Positions 17,404-25,510 of a stretch of 64,000 nt of DNA are shown here, piece after piece; position 1 is the first letter of the stretch; each line of letters opens with the position of its first letter. The stretch lies in assembly GCF_024436035.1 (NCBI RefSeq), contig NZ_JANFNG010000001.1, forward strand, positions 389,689 to 453,688. The letters are read 5' to 3'. The position numbers and the translations under genes were made by a program. Below the pieces are notes generated by a model. That model had not been told where the DNA came from. It ran no database searches and was given only the letters and a program-made list of their open reading frames with translations. This DNA comes from Streptomyces humicola (lineage in GTDB: Bacteria; Actinomycetota; Actinomycetes; Streptomycetales; Streptomycetaceae).

Positions 17404-17418
17404 TGGTTTTCATTTTCA
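17404..17418. promoter_or_regulatory. Zur-like box upstream of the zinc-free ribosomal protein genes
   Basis: TGGTTTTCATTTTCA lies 60 bases before the L28/S14 fusion start. Its right half (ATTTTCA) is a perfect Zur half-site of the Streptomyces consensus and its left half is degenerate. Zinc-free ribosomal paralogues are classic Zur targets, so the genes downstream support the call. Confidence 0.6.
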
Positions 17419-17477
17419 TCAAGCGTTACGGTGAGGAGGTGAGGACTTCTACCTCGACCGCCCACCGGAGGGAAACC

Positions 17478-17675
17478 GTGTCAGCCCATTGCCGGCTCAC
17501 CGGCCGCAAGCCCGCAGTCGGCAACAGCATCTCCCACTCGCACCGGCATACCAGGCGCCGCTTCGTCGACGGTCGGCCCCGCGGCCACCTGCGCGCCTTC
17601 GGCATCTCCCGCATCCGGCTGTGCGAGATGGCGCGCGCGGGAGAACTGCTCGGCGTCCGCGAGAGCAGCTGGTAG
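17478..17675 (+). CDS. Chimera of zinc-free ribosomal proteins L28 (N-terminus) and S14 (C-terminus)
   Basis: A 65-residue open frame from GTG 17478, with GGAGGG 5 bases upstream. Residues 1-29 ([20 protein letters not shown] then SHRHTRRRF) match the start of the Cys-free L28 paralogue (rpmB2 type). Residues 30-65 ([19 protein letters not shown] then [14 protein letters not shown]) match the last third of the zinc-free S14 paralogue (rpsN2 type, normally VDGRPRG through VRKSSW). In Streptomyces these genes sit together in one Zur-controlled operon, often with rpmG between. The simplest explanation is a deletion fusing rpmB2 to rpsN2 and removing rpmG2. Several S14-conserved positions have changed, such as L-C-E-M-A-R. 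It is unlikely to act as either protein, but the start, ribosome site and frame remain intact. Confidence 0.85.
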   Translation: MSAHCRLTGRKPAVGNSISHSHRHTRRRFVDGRPRGHLRAFGISRIRLCEMARAGELLGVRESSW

Positions 17676-17735
17676 CGGACGGCCGACCCGAGAAAAACCC
17701 AGAGCCGAGAGAGCCCCAGAGCAAGGAGGCAGGCC

Positions 17736-17906
17736 ATGGCCGTGCCCAAGCGGAAGATGTCCCGCAGCAACACCCGTCATCGCCGTGCGCAGTGGAAGGC
17801 GAGCCGCCCCGATCTGGTGCCCATCACCATCGACGGCTCTGAGTACCTGGTGCCACGCAGGCTCGTGCGGGCCTACCAGCGCGGCTTGATCGAGCCCGAG
17901 AGCTGA
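17736..17906 (+). CDS. rpmF: 50S ribosomal protein L32, zinc-free paralogue
   Basis: A 56-residue protein with AAGGAGG 6-7 bases before ATG 17736. The N-terminus [20 protein letters not shown] is diagnostic of L32. The C-terminal half ([20 protein letters not shown]) lacks the two CxxC pairs of the zinc-binding form, so this is the C-minus paralogue made under zinc starvation. It lies 60 bases downstream of the L28/S14 chimera and probably shares its Zur-controlled promoter. Unlike its neighbour it looks intact. Confidence 0.92.
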   Translation: MAVPKRKMSRSNTRHRRAQWKASRPDLVPITIDGSEYLVPRRLVRAYQRGLIEPES

Positions 17907-17913
17907 CGGTGCC

Positions 17914-18336
17914 ATGAGGCGTCGGGCTGCGGGCGGCGGGCGGGCGTGGGCTCCGGGGGCGCGGCCGTTCACGCTCGTCGTGTGTCGCGCCGGATGCGAC
18001 GGACCCGCCGCTGCGGAGATCATGGACGAGTTCCGGCGCACCGTACGGGCATGCAGGCACGGGGTCCTGGTATCGACCGGGTGCCTGCGCGGAGCGCTGC
18101 GCTGCGACGCCTTCGGACCGTACCGCAGCGGCGCCCGGGGGCTGTTCGCCGTGGCCCAGCCGTGCGATGCGCATCGCCGGCCGGTCGGCGGGGCGATCGC
18201 ACTCGGGCCCGTCGCCGGTCGTGCGGATGCCTCAGCGGTGTGCCGATGGCTGCTTGCGGGCCTGCCCGACGACGGCAGCCTGCCGGCGCGACTGCTGGCC
18301 GCCCCGCCGCCGTGGAAGCTCGCTCACCTGAACTGA
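17914..18336 (+). CDS. Ferredoxin-like (thioredoxin-fold [2Fe-2S]) small protein
   Basis: A 140-residue protein beginning 7 bases after the L32 stop, so probably co-transcribed. After a Gly/Arg-rich start it reads FTLVVCRAGCDGPAAAEIMD. Later it has STGCLRGALRC, a GLFAVAQPCDAHRR segment and a tail SAVCRWLLAGLPDDGSLPAR. The early CRxGC followed by two further spaced cysteines is the layout of thioredoxin-fold [2Fe-2S] ferredoxin-like proteins (LVVCxxxxC then GCL-x-xC). Cluster binding is inferred. Its linkage to a zinc-stress ribosomal gene suggests metal homeostasis. The last 13 bases overlap the convergent ArsR gene. Confidence 0.65.
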   Translation: MRRRAAGGGRAWAPGARPFTLVVCRAGCDGPAAAEIMDEFRRTVRACRHGVLVSTGCLRGALRCDAFGPYRSGARGLFAVAQPCDAHRRPVGGAIALGPVAGRADASAVCRWLLAGLPDDGSLPARLLAAPPPWKLAHLN

Positions 18337-18602
18337 TCCCGGTCGCGGTCGTCGCCGGCCTTGGTGAGGGCATCGAGCAGGGTGCCGATCTCCTCGTCGC
18401 GCAGGCTGTAGCGGACGATGCGGCCGTCCTTGTCTGCCCACACAGCGCCGGAGGCACGCAACAGACGCAGCGCCTGGGAGACGGCGGTGTCATTGATTCC
18501 GGTGGCGGTGGCCAGGTCGGAGACGGCGATGGGCCCGGCCCGGTGCACGGCGAGCAGCAGCGACAGGATGAGCCTGTTCGACACCCTCGACGGCACATTC
18601 AT
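18324..18602 (-). CDS. ArsR-family metalloregulator, N-terminally truncated
   Basis: A 92-residue winged-helix protein: GPIAVSDLATATGINDTAVS then QALRLLRASGAV and GRIVRYSLRDEEIGTLLDAL. This is the ArsR/SmtB DNA-binding core with the alpha-5 region where NmtR/CzrA-type metal sites lie. Family members have 20-30 more N-terminal residues. Here homology starts at about RLILSLLLAV, and the codons before it are the antisense of a nickel transporter fragment. An ATG at 18602 provides a start, so a short protein could be made, but no ribosome site is seen. It may be a relic. Ni/Co sensing is inferred from the neighbouring transporter piece. Confidence 0.65.
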   Translation of the reverse strand: MNVPSRVSNRLILSLLLAVHRAGPIAVSDLATATGINDTAVSQALRLLRASGAVWADKDGRIVRYSLRDEEIGTLLDALTKAGDDRDRDQFR

Positions 18603-18903
18603 GAACTTCGCCTACCACTGGGCCTTCGCCAACCCGGTACGCAAGGTCTACTACAACCTCACCATCACCGGCCTGTCCATCGCCGTCGCCTTCATCATCG
18701 GCACCATCGAGCTGGTCGGCGTCCTGCACGACCAACTCGCCCTCCACGACCCGGTCACCGACTACATCAGCACCGTCAACCTCAACAACGTCGGCTTCCT
18801 CATCGTGGGCCTGTTCGCTGCGGTATGGGCGTGCGCCGTCACGTACTGGCGCCTTGCCAAGGTCGAACACCGTTGGCAGACACCCGCGAACGGCGACCGC
18901 TGA
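18571..18903 (+). pseudogene. NiCoT nickel/cobalt permease, C-terminal relic
   Basis: The frame reads MSLFDTLDGTFMNFAYHWAF, NPVRKVYYNLTITGLSIAVA then FIIGTIELVGVL and a last membrane helix (FLIVGLFAAVWACAVTYWRL) before TGA. This is the conserved C-terminal third of HoxN/NixA permeases (MxxxDTxDGxFMxFAYxWAF, PVRKxYYNxTITxLS). The first five helices with the HX4DH nickel motif are missing. Homology starts within about 30 bases of where the antisense ArsR gene also loses its N-terminus. An ATG at 18571 exists but a two- or three-helix fragment would not transport. Confidence 0.85.
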
Positions 18904-18951
18904 GCGCGTCGAGCGTCGGCGCCCAGCAACGTCGCGCAGTGTCGCGCTCGT

Positions 18952-19277
18952 TCAGCTCTCGGCGGCGTGGCGGATCGCGTCCAGGACGATGTGGGCGATG
19001 TGTTCGTCGGTGAGGGAGTATTCGATCTCACGGGCCTTGCGGTGGGCGGTGACGATCCGCGCGGTGCGCAGCACCCGCAGGTGCTGGGAGACCAGGGGTT
19101 GGCTCACCCTGAGGGCGTTGACGAGTTCGTGGACGCGCCGGTGCCCGCTGGAGAGCTCGCGCACGATCCCCAGGCGGACGGGTGCGGCCAGCGCGCGCAG
19201 GAGTTCGCCTGCGGCCTGCAGATCGGCTGGTGGTTCACCGGGTCGGTGCCGGGGTTGGTACTGAGGTCGGGATGCAT
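18952..19277 (-). pseudogene. ArsR-family regulator, probably frameshifted near its start
   Basis: The body is a clean ArsR winged helix: LLRALAAPVRLGIVRELSSG, VHELVNALRVSQPLVSQHLR then VRTARIVTAHRK and EIEYSLTDEHIAHIVLDAIR. No ATG, GTG or TTG lies in this frame for many codons upstream. The plausible start, ATG 19277 (MHPDLSTNPGTDP), is in another frame, so a one-base indel near 19240 is likely. Such regulators with a VLDAIRHAAE tail respond to zinc or other metals in Streptomyces. Without the shift the protein would be about 108 residues. A sequencing error would restore an intact gene. Confidence 0.6.
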
Positions 19278-19287
19278 CACCACATGC

Positions 19288-19321
19288 GTACTTTAGTACA
19301 TGGCAATGGAAATCGATTGCC
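19288..19321. promoter_or_regulatory. Two inverted repeats upstream of the second ArsR gene
   Basis: GTACTTTAGTAC (19288-19299, 5-base arms) and GGCAAT with ATTGCC (19302-19321, 6-base arms, 8-base spacer) lie directly upstream of ATG 19277. This AT-rich patch is unusual for the region and is a good place for an ArsR autoregulatory operator. Function is inferred. Confidence 0.4.
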
Positions 19322-19429
19322 GTTCGGCGGGGTCGGGGGACGGGATGAGCGGTCGGCGGGTTCGGGCCGCCGAGGCACTTCGAGAGCGGAGCTTCGCCGG
19401 CTCGCCGACGGTAGTCGGAGACGGGCCCA

Positions 19430-20587
19430 CTACGTCCCGTGGTCCTCATCGGGGAGTCGGTACGCGGCGAGGGCGGCGGTGTCGTCGTCGAGGGTGGCGT
19501 TGCTGTAGGCGAGCAGGTCCCGGTGCAGGCTGTCCAGGAGCTCGCGGGGAGGGAGACCGGCCCATGTGCGGATGCGCTGGGTGAGCGGGTAGAAGGCTCC
19601 GGTACGGTCGCGGGTTTCGGTCACGCCGTCGGTGTAAAGCAGTAGTTGGTCGCCGACTCGGAAGGGCTTTATGTCGACGTGGTAGTCGTTCCCGACCAGC
19701 ATGCCGAGATTGAGAGGCGGTGACGGATCGGTCGGGACCAGCTCGCTGACCTGATCACGGTGGATAAGCAGGGGCGGGGGGTGGCCGCAATTGACGATGC
19801 GGACTACGGGTTCGTCGTCGGGAATCTCGGCGAGTACTGCTGTGATGAAGCGTTCATCGCTCCCCGGGAGCTGGGCTGCCCTGCGGCTCATGCTTGTTTC
19901 CAGTCGGCGCGCTACACCGGGCAGGTCGGGCTCATCGAAGGCCGCCTCGCGGAAGGCGCTGAGCATGGCCGCGGCTGATTCTACCGCGAGCAGGCCCTTG
20001 CCCCGGACGTCGCCGATGAGCAGGCGCACTCCGCGCGCAGTGCTCAGAGCCTCGTACAGGTCACCGCCGATCCGGGCCTCCGCGGCGGCGGACAGGTACA
20101 GGGTCTCGATGATGACGTGGCCGAGATGGTGCGGTACCGGGCGCAGCAGCACACGCTGCGCTGTCTCAGCCACGGAGCGCACAGTGGCGAGGGTGCGTTC
20201 TCGGCGCCTTCGGTGAGTGGCGAGAATGGTGCCGAGGACGCCGACCATGGCCGTGGATATGTAGGTGGCTACGTAATGGCGCTCCCACAGGTAACCCACG
20301 GACCGGCCTGCGCAGCATGGAGTGCCGGCCAGGACGCCTTCGAAGATCACAGCAAAAACCGTGATGGCGGCAACGCTGGCGGGGCCGTGGGCGTAGGCGG
20401 CGGCCACGGGAAGGGCGATGAGCAGAAAGCTCACTGGCCACTGCACGGGCGTAATCGGCTCGAGCACCAGGATCGCCGCGACATAGATGGCCGGCAGCCA
20501 GCGCATCCACGCTGGCGGAGCAGGCACCTGTAGGCCTGTGCTGCTCTCACGGTGTCTGTCGGTTTTGCCGCGGCTCGGCCGTTTCAT
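19430..20587 (-). CDS. Membrane-anchored PP2C (SpoIIE-type) phosphatase
   Basis: A 385-residue protein from ATG 20587. After a short basic start there are about three or four membrane segments (PAIYVAAILVLEPITPVQWP, SFLLIALPVAAAYA, and around HYVATYISTAMVGVLGTIL). A SpoIIE/PP2C domain from about residue 155 follows, with the metal-binding aspartates in EARIGGDLYEAL, LIGDVRGKGLLAVES, LLLYTDGVTETRD and DDDTAALAAY. It is a serine/threonine phosphatase likely acting on anti-sigma antagonists in stress signalling. No sensor domain other than the membrane region is seen. It is monocistronic and ends just upstream of the ArsR relic. Confidence 0.9.
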   Translation of the reverse strand: MKRPSRGKTDRHRESSTGLQVPAPPAWMRWLPAIYVAAILVLEPITPVQWPVSFLLIALPVAAAYAHGPASVAAITVFAVIFEGVLAGTPCCAGRSVGYLWERHYVATYISTAMVGVLGTILATHRRRRERTLATVRSVAETAQRVLLRPVPHHLGHVIIETLYLSAAAEARIGGDLYEALSTARGVRLLIGDVRGKGLLAVESAAAMLSAFREAAFDEPDLPGVARRLETSMSRRAAQLPGSDERFITAVLAEIPDDEPVVRIVNCGHPPPLLIHRDQVSELVPTDPSPPLNLGMLVGNDYHVDIKPFRVGDQLLLYTDGVTETRDRTGAFYPLTQRIRTWAGLPPRELLDSLHRDLLAYSNATLDDDTAALAAYRLPDEDHGT

Positions 20588-21034
20588 TGCTTGCCCCGGT
20601 ACAGGTGTAGTGGGCGTAGACGCCTCGGAGGACCGGACGAGCGGACGGAGTGCACCTTTCTGACCTGGCATCCTGCGGATCCATCCGGGTGAAACATGTC
20701 GATGGGGGTGAGACGTGCATACTCACTCATACGTTTCCTATCATGTCGAACTGCCCTGTGGCCTACACCTCCCAAACCGGAAAGCACGCGAGTGCGCAGG
20801 CCCTGAGACAGGTCAGGCCATGCTTGAGGCGAATCGATCCGTGCGGATGCTCGTAAGCCTGGTTCTCGATGAGCCAACCGAACTTGTCTGAGGCGCACGC
20901 CGCGGTCAACAAGCCGTCAGGAACCCCGCCCCACATTGAACGGAACGACCCAGCGAAGGGCTCGTCGTTCGACCCGCCGGACACGCCCTAGCCAGTCCTG
21001 GCCCGGGCTCCGACGGACGGGCCCTGACAGAGAT
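20588..21034. other. Gene-free stretch with possible short relics
   Basis: A minus-strand frame near 20980-20763 reads FGWLIENQAYEHPHGSIRLK and looks coding, possibly from a mobile-element protein. Another short minus-strand frame from ATG at about 20727 (MSEYARLTPIDMFHPDG) is preceded by AGGAAACGT. Neither can be assigned or shown to be complete. No hairpin or repeat is evident. Confidence 0.3.
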
Positions 21035-21415
21035 CTATGCCGCAGGCGCTTCCGCCTCGGTCAACCGCGGCTCCAGCAGCCGGTGCGGCTTGCGCAGCGC
21101 GCGGCTGACGGGGTTTCGGGGATCCGACGGGCTGTGCGGACCGGGGCGCATCTCCACGTCCTCCGGTGGCACCAGCACGCCGCACCGCGGGCACACTCCC
21201 CGTACTCACCCAGATCGGTGCCGCACGCGACATGGCTGAAGACGTAGACGGGGCCGTTCCCGGTCAGCTCCTGTCCCTGCACGCTCAGCGCCCGCAGCGC
21301 GGGCCATAGCCCGTGCCCCTTCGGGGTGAGTACGTACTCCTCGCGCGGCGGCGATTCCTGGTAGCGCCGCTTCTCCAGCGCCCCGGCCTGGGTGAGGGAC
21401 TGCAGCCGCGCGGCC
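21035..21415 (-). pseudogene. HxlR-family regulator, C-terminal relic fused to an FUSC fragment
   Basis: The segment reads LQSLTQAGALEKRRYQ, EEYVLTPKGHGLWPALRAL and CGTDLGEYGECAR. After a frameshift near 21200 it continues in another frame as CGVLVPPEDVEMRPGPHSPS and ends at 21035. This is the wing and C-terminal metal-like Cys region of an HxlR regulator. The N-terminal recognition helix is missing. Upstream, without a break in frame, the sequence becomes that of an FUSC-family transporter, so a deletion has joined two unrelated genes. Confidence 0.7.
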
Positions 21416-22150
21416 TGCGCGGGGTCACCGACTGCGTGCTCGGCCAGCGCGGCGAGGCAGGCGCGGACGCGTTCGGCCTGCTCCAGCAGGTCGAGGTGGT
21501 GCAGTCGCACCACCTGGGGCAGCAGCGGATTGGGGTCGGCGAGACGGTCGGCGGCAGGCAAGGCAACGGGTGGCGGCGGGCCGACCGGCCCAGCGGCCAG
21601 GTCGTTGGCGTACGCGGCCAGGCTCCGGTAGGACGCAGCGCCGCGCGCTCCGGATCACCGCGCCGGAGCGCCCAGGAGACGGTGACAAGGCCCCTTGGAA
21701 CAGCCCGCCGGCGACCACCAGACCGGCTCGCAGCGCGGCCTGTGACGGGCTCAGCGGAAGACCGACCGCGATCAGCAGCGCGACGGGCCACTGAAGGACT
21801 GCCGTGCTCAACCGCGGCCCCAGGCACATGGCAAGCCCGGTGGCGTACCCCCAGATGATGACGACGAGGACGAGCAGCCAAGGAGCGGCAGCCGCGGTGG
21901 TGGCGCCGACAAAGGCCGACACCGCCATGCCGGCACTGGCCGCCGCCACGGCCGCCACCTGGGTGCGTGTCACGCCCTGAAACGAGGCGAGCCCGGCAGG
22001 CAACGCCCCCAGTGACGCGAAGGCGCCGTAGTCCACATGCCCGCCGGCCGACCCCAGCGCGAGCGGAACCACCACCCCCACGGCCACTCGTACCGCACGC
22101 CAGGGTGCGACATCACCCCATCGGAACGGCCCGAACTGCAGCAGTTTTCC
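21416..22150 (-). pseudogene. FUSC-family (aromatic acid exporter-like) membrane protein, truncated and frameshifted
   Basis: The N-terminal part LQFGPFRWGDVAPWRAVRVA, ALGSAGGHVDYGAFASLGAL and the following helices match FUSC/FusC-like exporters. The frame shifts near 21700 (GLVTVSWALRRGDPERAALR) and again near 21610 (LADPNPLLPQVVRLHHLDLL), and homology stops at about 21416 where an HxlR tail begins. No normal start codon precedes the first homologous codons; the first in-frame GTG is at 22087. Several lesions show that the gene is dead. Confidence 0.7.
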
Positions 22151-22363
22151 GCCACTGGAAACCGGCCCAGATAGCTGCCGGTCGCCCGCAGATCGCCGCG
22201 CGTTCGTCCAGGCTCATGATCGGCCATACTCGATGCCTATCGTAGAGCGATGCGTGTCATGGATCGATGCGTGCCCGGCGACGGGCGAGCACCTGTGATG
22301 GCACGTCGTGCGCCCCCTCAAGGAGTAGACCGCGGGGTGCCTTCGTGATCAGGTTGCGGTGGG

Positions 22364-24100
22364 TTACTCGAGGCTGAGTTGGCGAAGGTTGGTCCTGGTG
22401 AGCTCCAAGATCTCGTCTCCCTGACCGGAGAGGACGGTGCGGGTGGCGAACAGGGTGAAGCCTTTGAGCTGCTCGAGGGTGATCTTTGGCGGGAGTGAGA
22501 GCTCCTGCCGTTCGGTGGAGGCGTCGACCAGTGCGGGCCCGTCGTGCGCGAAGGCCGCTCGCAGGGCGTCCTCCAACTCGCCAGCACGTTCGACTCGGGA
22601 GGCGTACAGGCCGGCGGCGCGTGCCTGCGCGGCGAAGTCGGGGTTGTCCAGGCCGGTGCCGTAGTTGACGATGCCGGCGGCTTTCATCTCCAGCTCGACG
22701 AACGACAGCGCCGAGTTGTTGAAGACGACGATCTTCACCGGGAGGTCGAGCTGGCGCAGTGTGAGAAGCTCGCCAAGCAGCATGGCCAGGCCGCCGTCGC
22801 CGGCGAGCGCGACCACCTGTCGGCCGGGATGGCTGGCCTGGATCCCGATCGCGTGGGGTAGTGCGTTGGCCATGCTGCCGTGGTTGAAGGAGCCGATAAG
22901 CCGCCGCTCGCCATTCATGCGCAGGTAGCGGGCCGCCCACACGGTGGGGGTTCCGACATCGGCGGTGAAGGCCGCGTCGCGCGTCGCGAGCCGGTCGATG
23001 GCGGCGGCGACGTACTGGGGGTGCATGGGGGAGTCGGTGGGCTTGGCCTCGGCCAGCCGGTCCAGGCGGGAGCGCACCCGCCGGTAGTGGCCGGTCATCG
23101 TCCGGGCGAAGGCGTCATCGGTCCGCCGCTCCAGCAGCGGCAACAGGGCCTGAGCCGTGTCCTTGACCGTGCCGACCAGGGCGACGTCCACCGGCGTGCG
23201 ACGGCCGATGTGCTCGCCGCGCATGTCGACCTGCACCACAGGCACGCTCTCGGGGTAGAACTGGCGGTAGGGGAAGTCCGTGCCGAGCATCAGCAGCCCG
23301 TCGCAGTGCTCCATCGCTCGGTAGCCGGAGCTGTAGCCGATAAGCCCGGTCAGACCCACGTCGTAGGGGTTGTCGTACTCGAGAAACTCCTTGCCCCGCA
23401 GCGAATGGACCATCGGCGCCTTCAGCACGTCGGCCAGTGCTACCGCCTCGTCGTGCGCGTCCTCGCAGCCGGCCCCTGCCAGGATCGTCACCCGACTGGC
23501 TGCGCCCAGGACCTGCGCCGCCCGGGCGAGGGAGGCGTCGTCCGGCCGAATATGGGAGGAGGCTTTCACCACCGGGCGCGGGGCGGCCCCCTTCGGTGCG
23601 TCGGCCAGGAACAGCCCGCCGGGGATGACGAGCACCGCCACCCCGCTGCGCTCGAGGGCGTGGCGCATGGCCGACTGCAGCAGCCGTGGCACCTGCTCGG
23701 CCAGGCTGGCCATCTCGCAGTAGACGCTGCATTCGCGGAACAGCTCTTGCGGGTGGGTCTCCTGGAAGTAGGAGCTGCCGATCTCCTCCTGCGGGATGTG
23801 TGCGGCGATGGCGAGTACCGGCACCCGGCTGCGCTGGGCGTCGAACAGGCCGTTGATCAGGTGCAGGTTCCCCGGTCCGCAGCTGCCTGCGCAGACCGCG
23901 AGCCGGCCGGTGACGCCGGCCTCCGCGGCGGCCGCGAACGCAGCGGCCTCCTCGTGCCGTACGTGTCCCCAAGCGATGCCGCCGTCGCGGCGCAGGGCGT
24001 CGGTGAAGCCGTTGAGGGAGTCTCCGGGCAGCCCGTAGATGCGCCGCACCCCGGACGCCTTGAGCGTGGCCACGATGACATCCGCGACTGTGCGGGCCAT
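22364..24100 (-). CDS. poxB: Pyruvate oxidase / pyruvate dehydrogenase (quinone), ThDP-dependent
   Basis: A 578-residue thiamine-diphosphate enzyme with AGGAGG before ATG 24100. N-terminal Pyr domain (GVRRIYGLPGDSLNGFTDAL; catalytic Glu in HVRHEEAAAFAAA), central FAD/DHS domain (about 190-330) and C-terminal PP domain with the ThDP motif GDGGLAMLLGELLTLRQL through VFNNSALSF are all present. Overall order and sequence (HGSMANALPHAIG, SSYFQETHPQELFRECS) match PoxB, which oxidises pyruvate to acetate and CO2 and passes electrons to quinone at the membrane. The last ~25 residues form the membrane-activation tail region. It stands alone in the window. Acetolactate synthase is less likely given the PoxB-type FxECSxYCE region. 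Confidence 0.92.
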   Translation of the reverse strand: MARTVADVIVATLKASGVRRIYGLPGDSLNGFTDALRRDGGIAWGHVRHEEAAAFAAAAEAGVTGRLAVCAGSCGPGNLHLINGLFDAQRSRVPVLAIAAHIPQEEIGSSYFQETHPQELFRECSVYCEMASLAEQVPRLLQSAMRHALERSGVAVLVIPGGLFLADAPKGAAPRPVVKASSHIRPDDASLARAAQVLGAASRVTILAGAGCEDAHDEAVALADVLKAPMVHSLRGKEFLEYDNPYDVGLTGLIGYSSGYRAMEHCDGLLMLGTDFPYRQFYPESVPVVQVDMRGEHIGRRTPVDVALVGTVKDTAQALLPLLERRTDDAFARTMTGHYRRVRSRLDRLAEAKPTDSPMHPQYVAAAIDRLATRDAAFTADVGTPTVWAARYLRMNGERRLIGSFNHGSMANALPHAIGIQASHPGRQVVALAGDGGLAMLLGELLTLRQLDLPVKIVVFNNSALSFVELEMKAAGIVNYGTGLDNPDFAAQARAAGLYASRVERAGELEDALRAAFAHDGPALVDASTERQELSLPPKITLEQLKGFTLFATRTVLSGQGDEILELTRTNLRQLSLE

Positions 24101-25008
24101 TCGTCCTCCTGACTCGGTCAGCGGTCACACCCACGCGCCCCAAGCCCCGGCCGGTTGCGGCTGCCCCGCAGCCGTATGCGCGAGCGCGGACTCTGCGAAT
24201 GCCGGTACCTGATGCCGCCAGCGCCACCAGCATGGACCGGCTCCGGCGCTACCGCACCCGCTGGCCGCGGCGCAGCGATCGCCAGCCGGCAAGCGGGACG
24301 CCGGCGTGGTTGCCCGCTTTTCGTTCGACCGGTCGAGGCGAAGGCCAGGCCACGGGAGCCGGCAGAACCCACGGCCTCACCGGGACACCTGGACCAGGCC
24401 AAGGTCAGCGAGCGGGCGCATTCCGGTTCCGTCGCGTCCGTCGCCGCTGCCTCGCCTCGTACATGCGCCAGGTGAGCGCTTCGGCTGATATGAGCGGCAT
24501 TGCGGACTGGCAGAGTCCGCTCCGGTCTGGGTGGTGGGACCGGCCTTGATCCCGCCCGGGCGGCGGGCGCTGCCTCTGGCGGCTTGTACAGACATGTTGA
24601 ACCGTAAACCTACCTTGCAGTAATGTGCGCGGCGCGCGTGGACGGGGTCTTGATCGGACCCGTTCGGTTCCGCTGTTCCCCCGTGGCGAGAACCGGGATG
24701 TGCCGCGTGCATCGGGCCCCGCCTGGATCCCCCCGTTCAGGCGGGGCCTCCCCACCATCCGGTCGCGCCGCGATCTCAGGGGCACGGGCCGGCCGGGGCT
24801 CGGCCATCGCCGTTCACGCGAGGAGCCGGTCTCTTACCAGAGGCCGGAGGGTCCTTTTTGCATCATCTTGGATGGATAACGCTGATGGCAACGGGTGAGG
24901 TAGGTGCGTCGTGGCGGATGAGCGAACGGACTGGCCCTGCCGGCGAGCGGCGTCAACTGCTTCATCGACGTCGACGCCGACGAGGAGAGCGTGCATGGGC
25001 CTGCCCCC
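24101..25008. other. Gene-free stretch
   Basis: About 900 bases without a supportable gene. Several Arg-rich open frames reflect GC content only. A plus-strand frame near 24930-25000 reads LALPASGVNCFIDVDADEES, possibly a scrap of a lost gene. A promoter-like pair, TTGAAC at about 24597 with TAATGT at about 24620, faces right but has no gene behind it. Confidence 0.4.
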
Positions 25009-25510
25009 TCAGCGGCCCAAATCCACGGTCGCGGCTGAGTAACCTACCGCGACGCAGTACTCAAGCGTGGTGCGCAGCGTGGCCCGCCCGGTGCCGGCGG
25101 GGTCGCTGCCTCGTTCGCGGCGGTATGGGAGGGCGCCCAGGCGCAGCCCCCAGTCGGCATGGCGTTGGAGCTCTTCCGCCCGTTCGTCGTGCAGCCGCTG
25201 TCGGCGCGCCGGTTCGGCCGCCTGGTAGGCGGCGTATTCGGCTGGGTCATCGCTGGTGCCGTCGGACTCGATGTAGGCGCGCAGGAGTTCGTCGTCGCTG
25301 CGGTGGCCGGGCGTTGGCCGCTGTGCGTCCGGTGCCCGGACCGCCTCGGCGTGGGCGGCCAGCGCGGCGCTCAGTTCGTCGGAGAGGGTGCCGCCGGGTG
25401 CCGCCCCCACAGCCATCCGCACCATACTGGGATCGGCCCTGCGCAGCAGAATCGCCAGGAATTCCTGCGTGTTGGGGGAGGCGGCGTGCACATCATCGAA
25501 CGCCACCGTC
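25009..25510 (-). pseudogene. LuxR-type AAA/TPR regulator, internal fragment
   Basis: The minus strand reads LTVAFDDVHAASPNTQEFLA then ILLRRADPSMVRMAVG, DELLRAYIESDGTSDDPAEY, RRQRLHDERAEELQ and EYCVAVGYSAATVDLG. The DD-x-H Walker B and the following layout are those of large Streptomyces LuxR/MalT-type ATPase regulators. The Walker A side is cut at about 25510, where an IS110 left end begins, and the TPR/HTH side ends at 25009. It is therefore an internal piece of a once large gene, probably split by the insertion. Confidence 0.65.

Noticed and set aside
22880-24112. Long plus-strand open frame opposite poxB
   Set aside because: Antisense shadow; no family motif and no ribosome site.
24590-24630. 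Promoter-like TTGAAC with TAATGT
   Set aside because: No gene follows within several hundred bases, so it is probably chance in an AT-richer patch.
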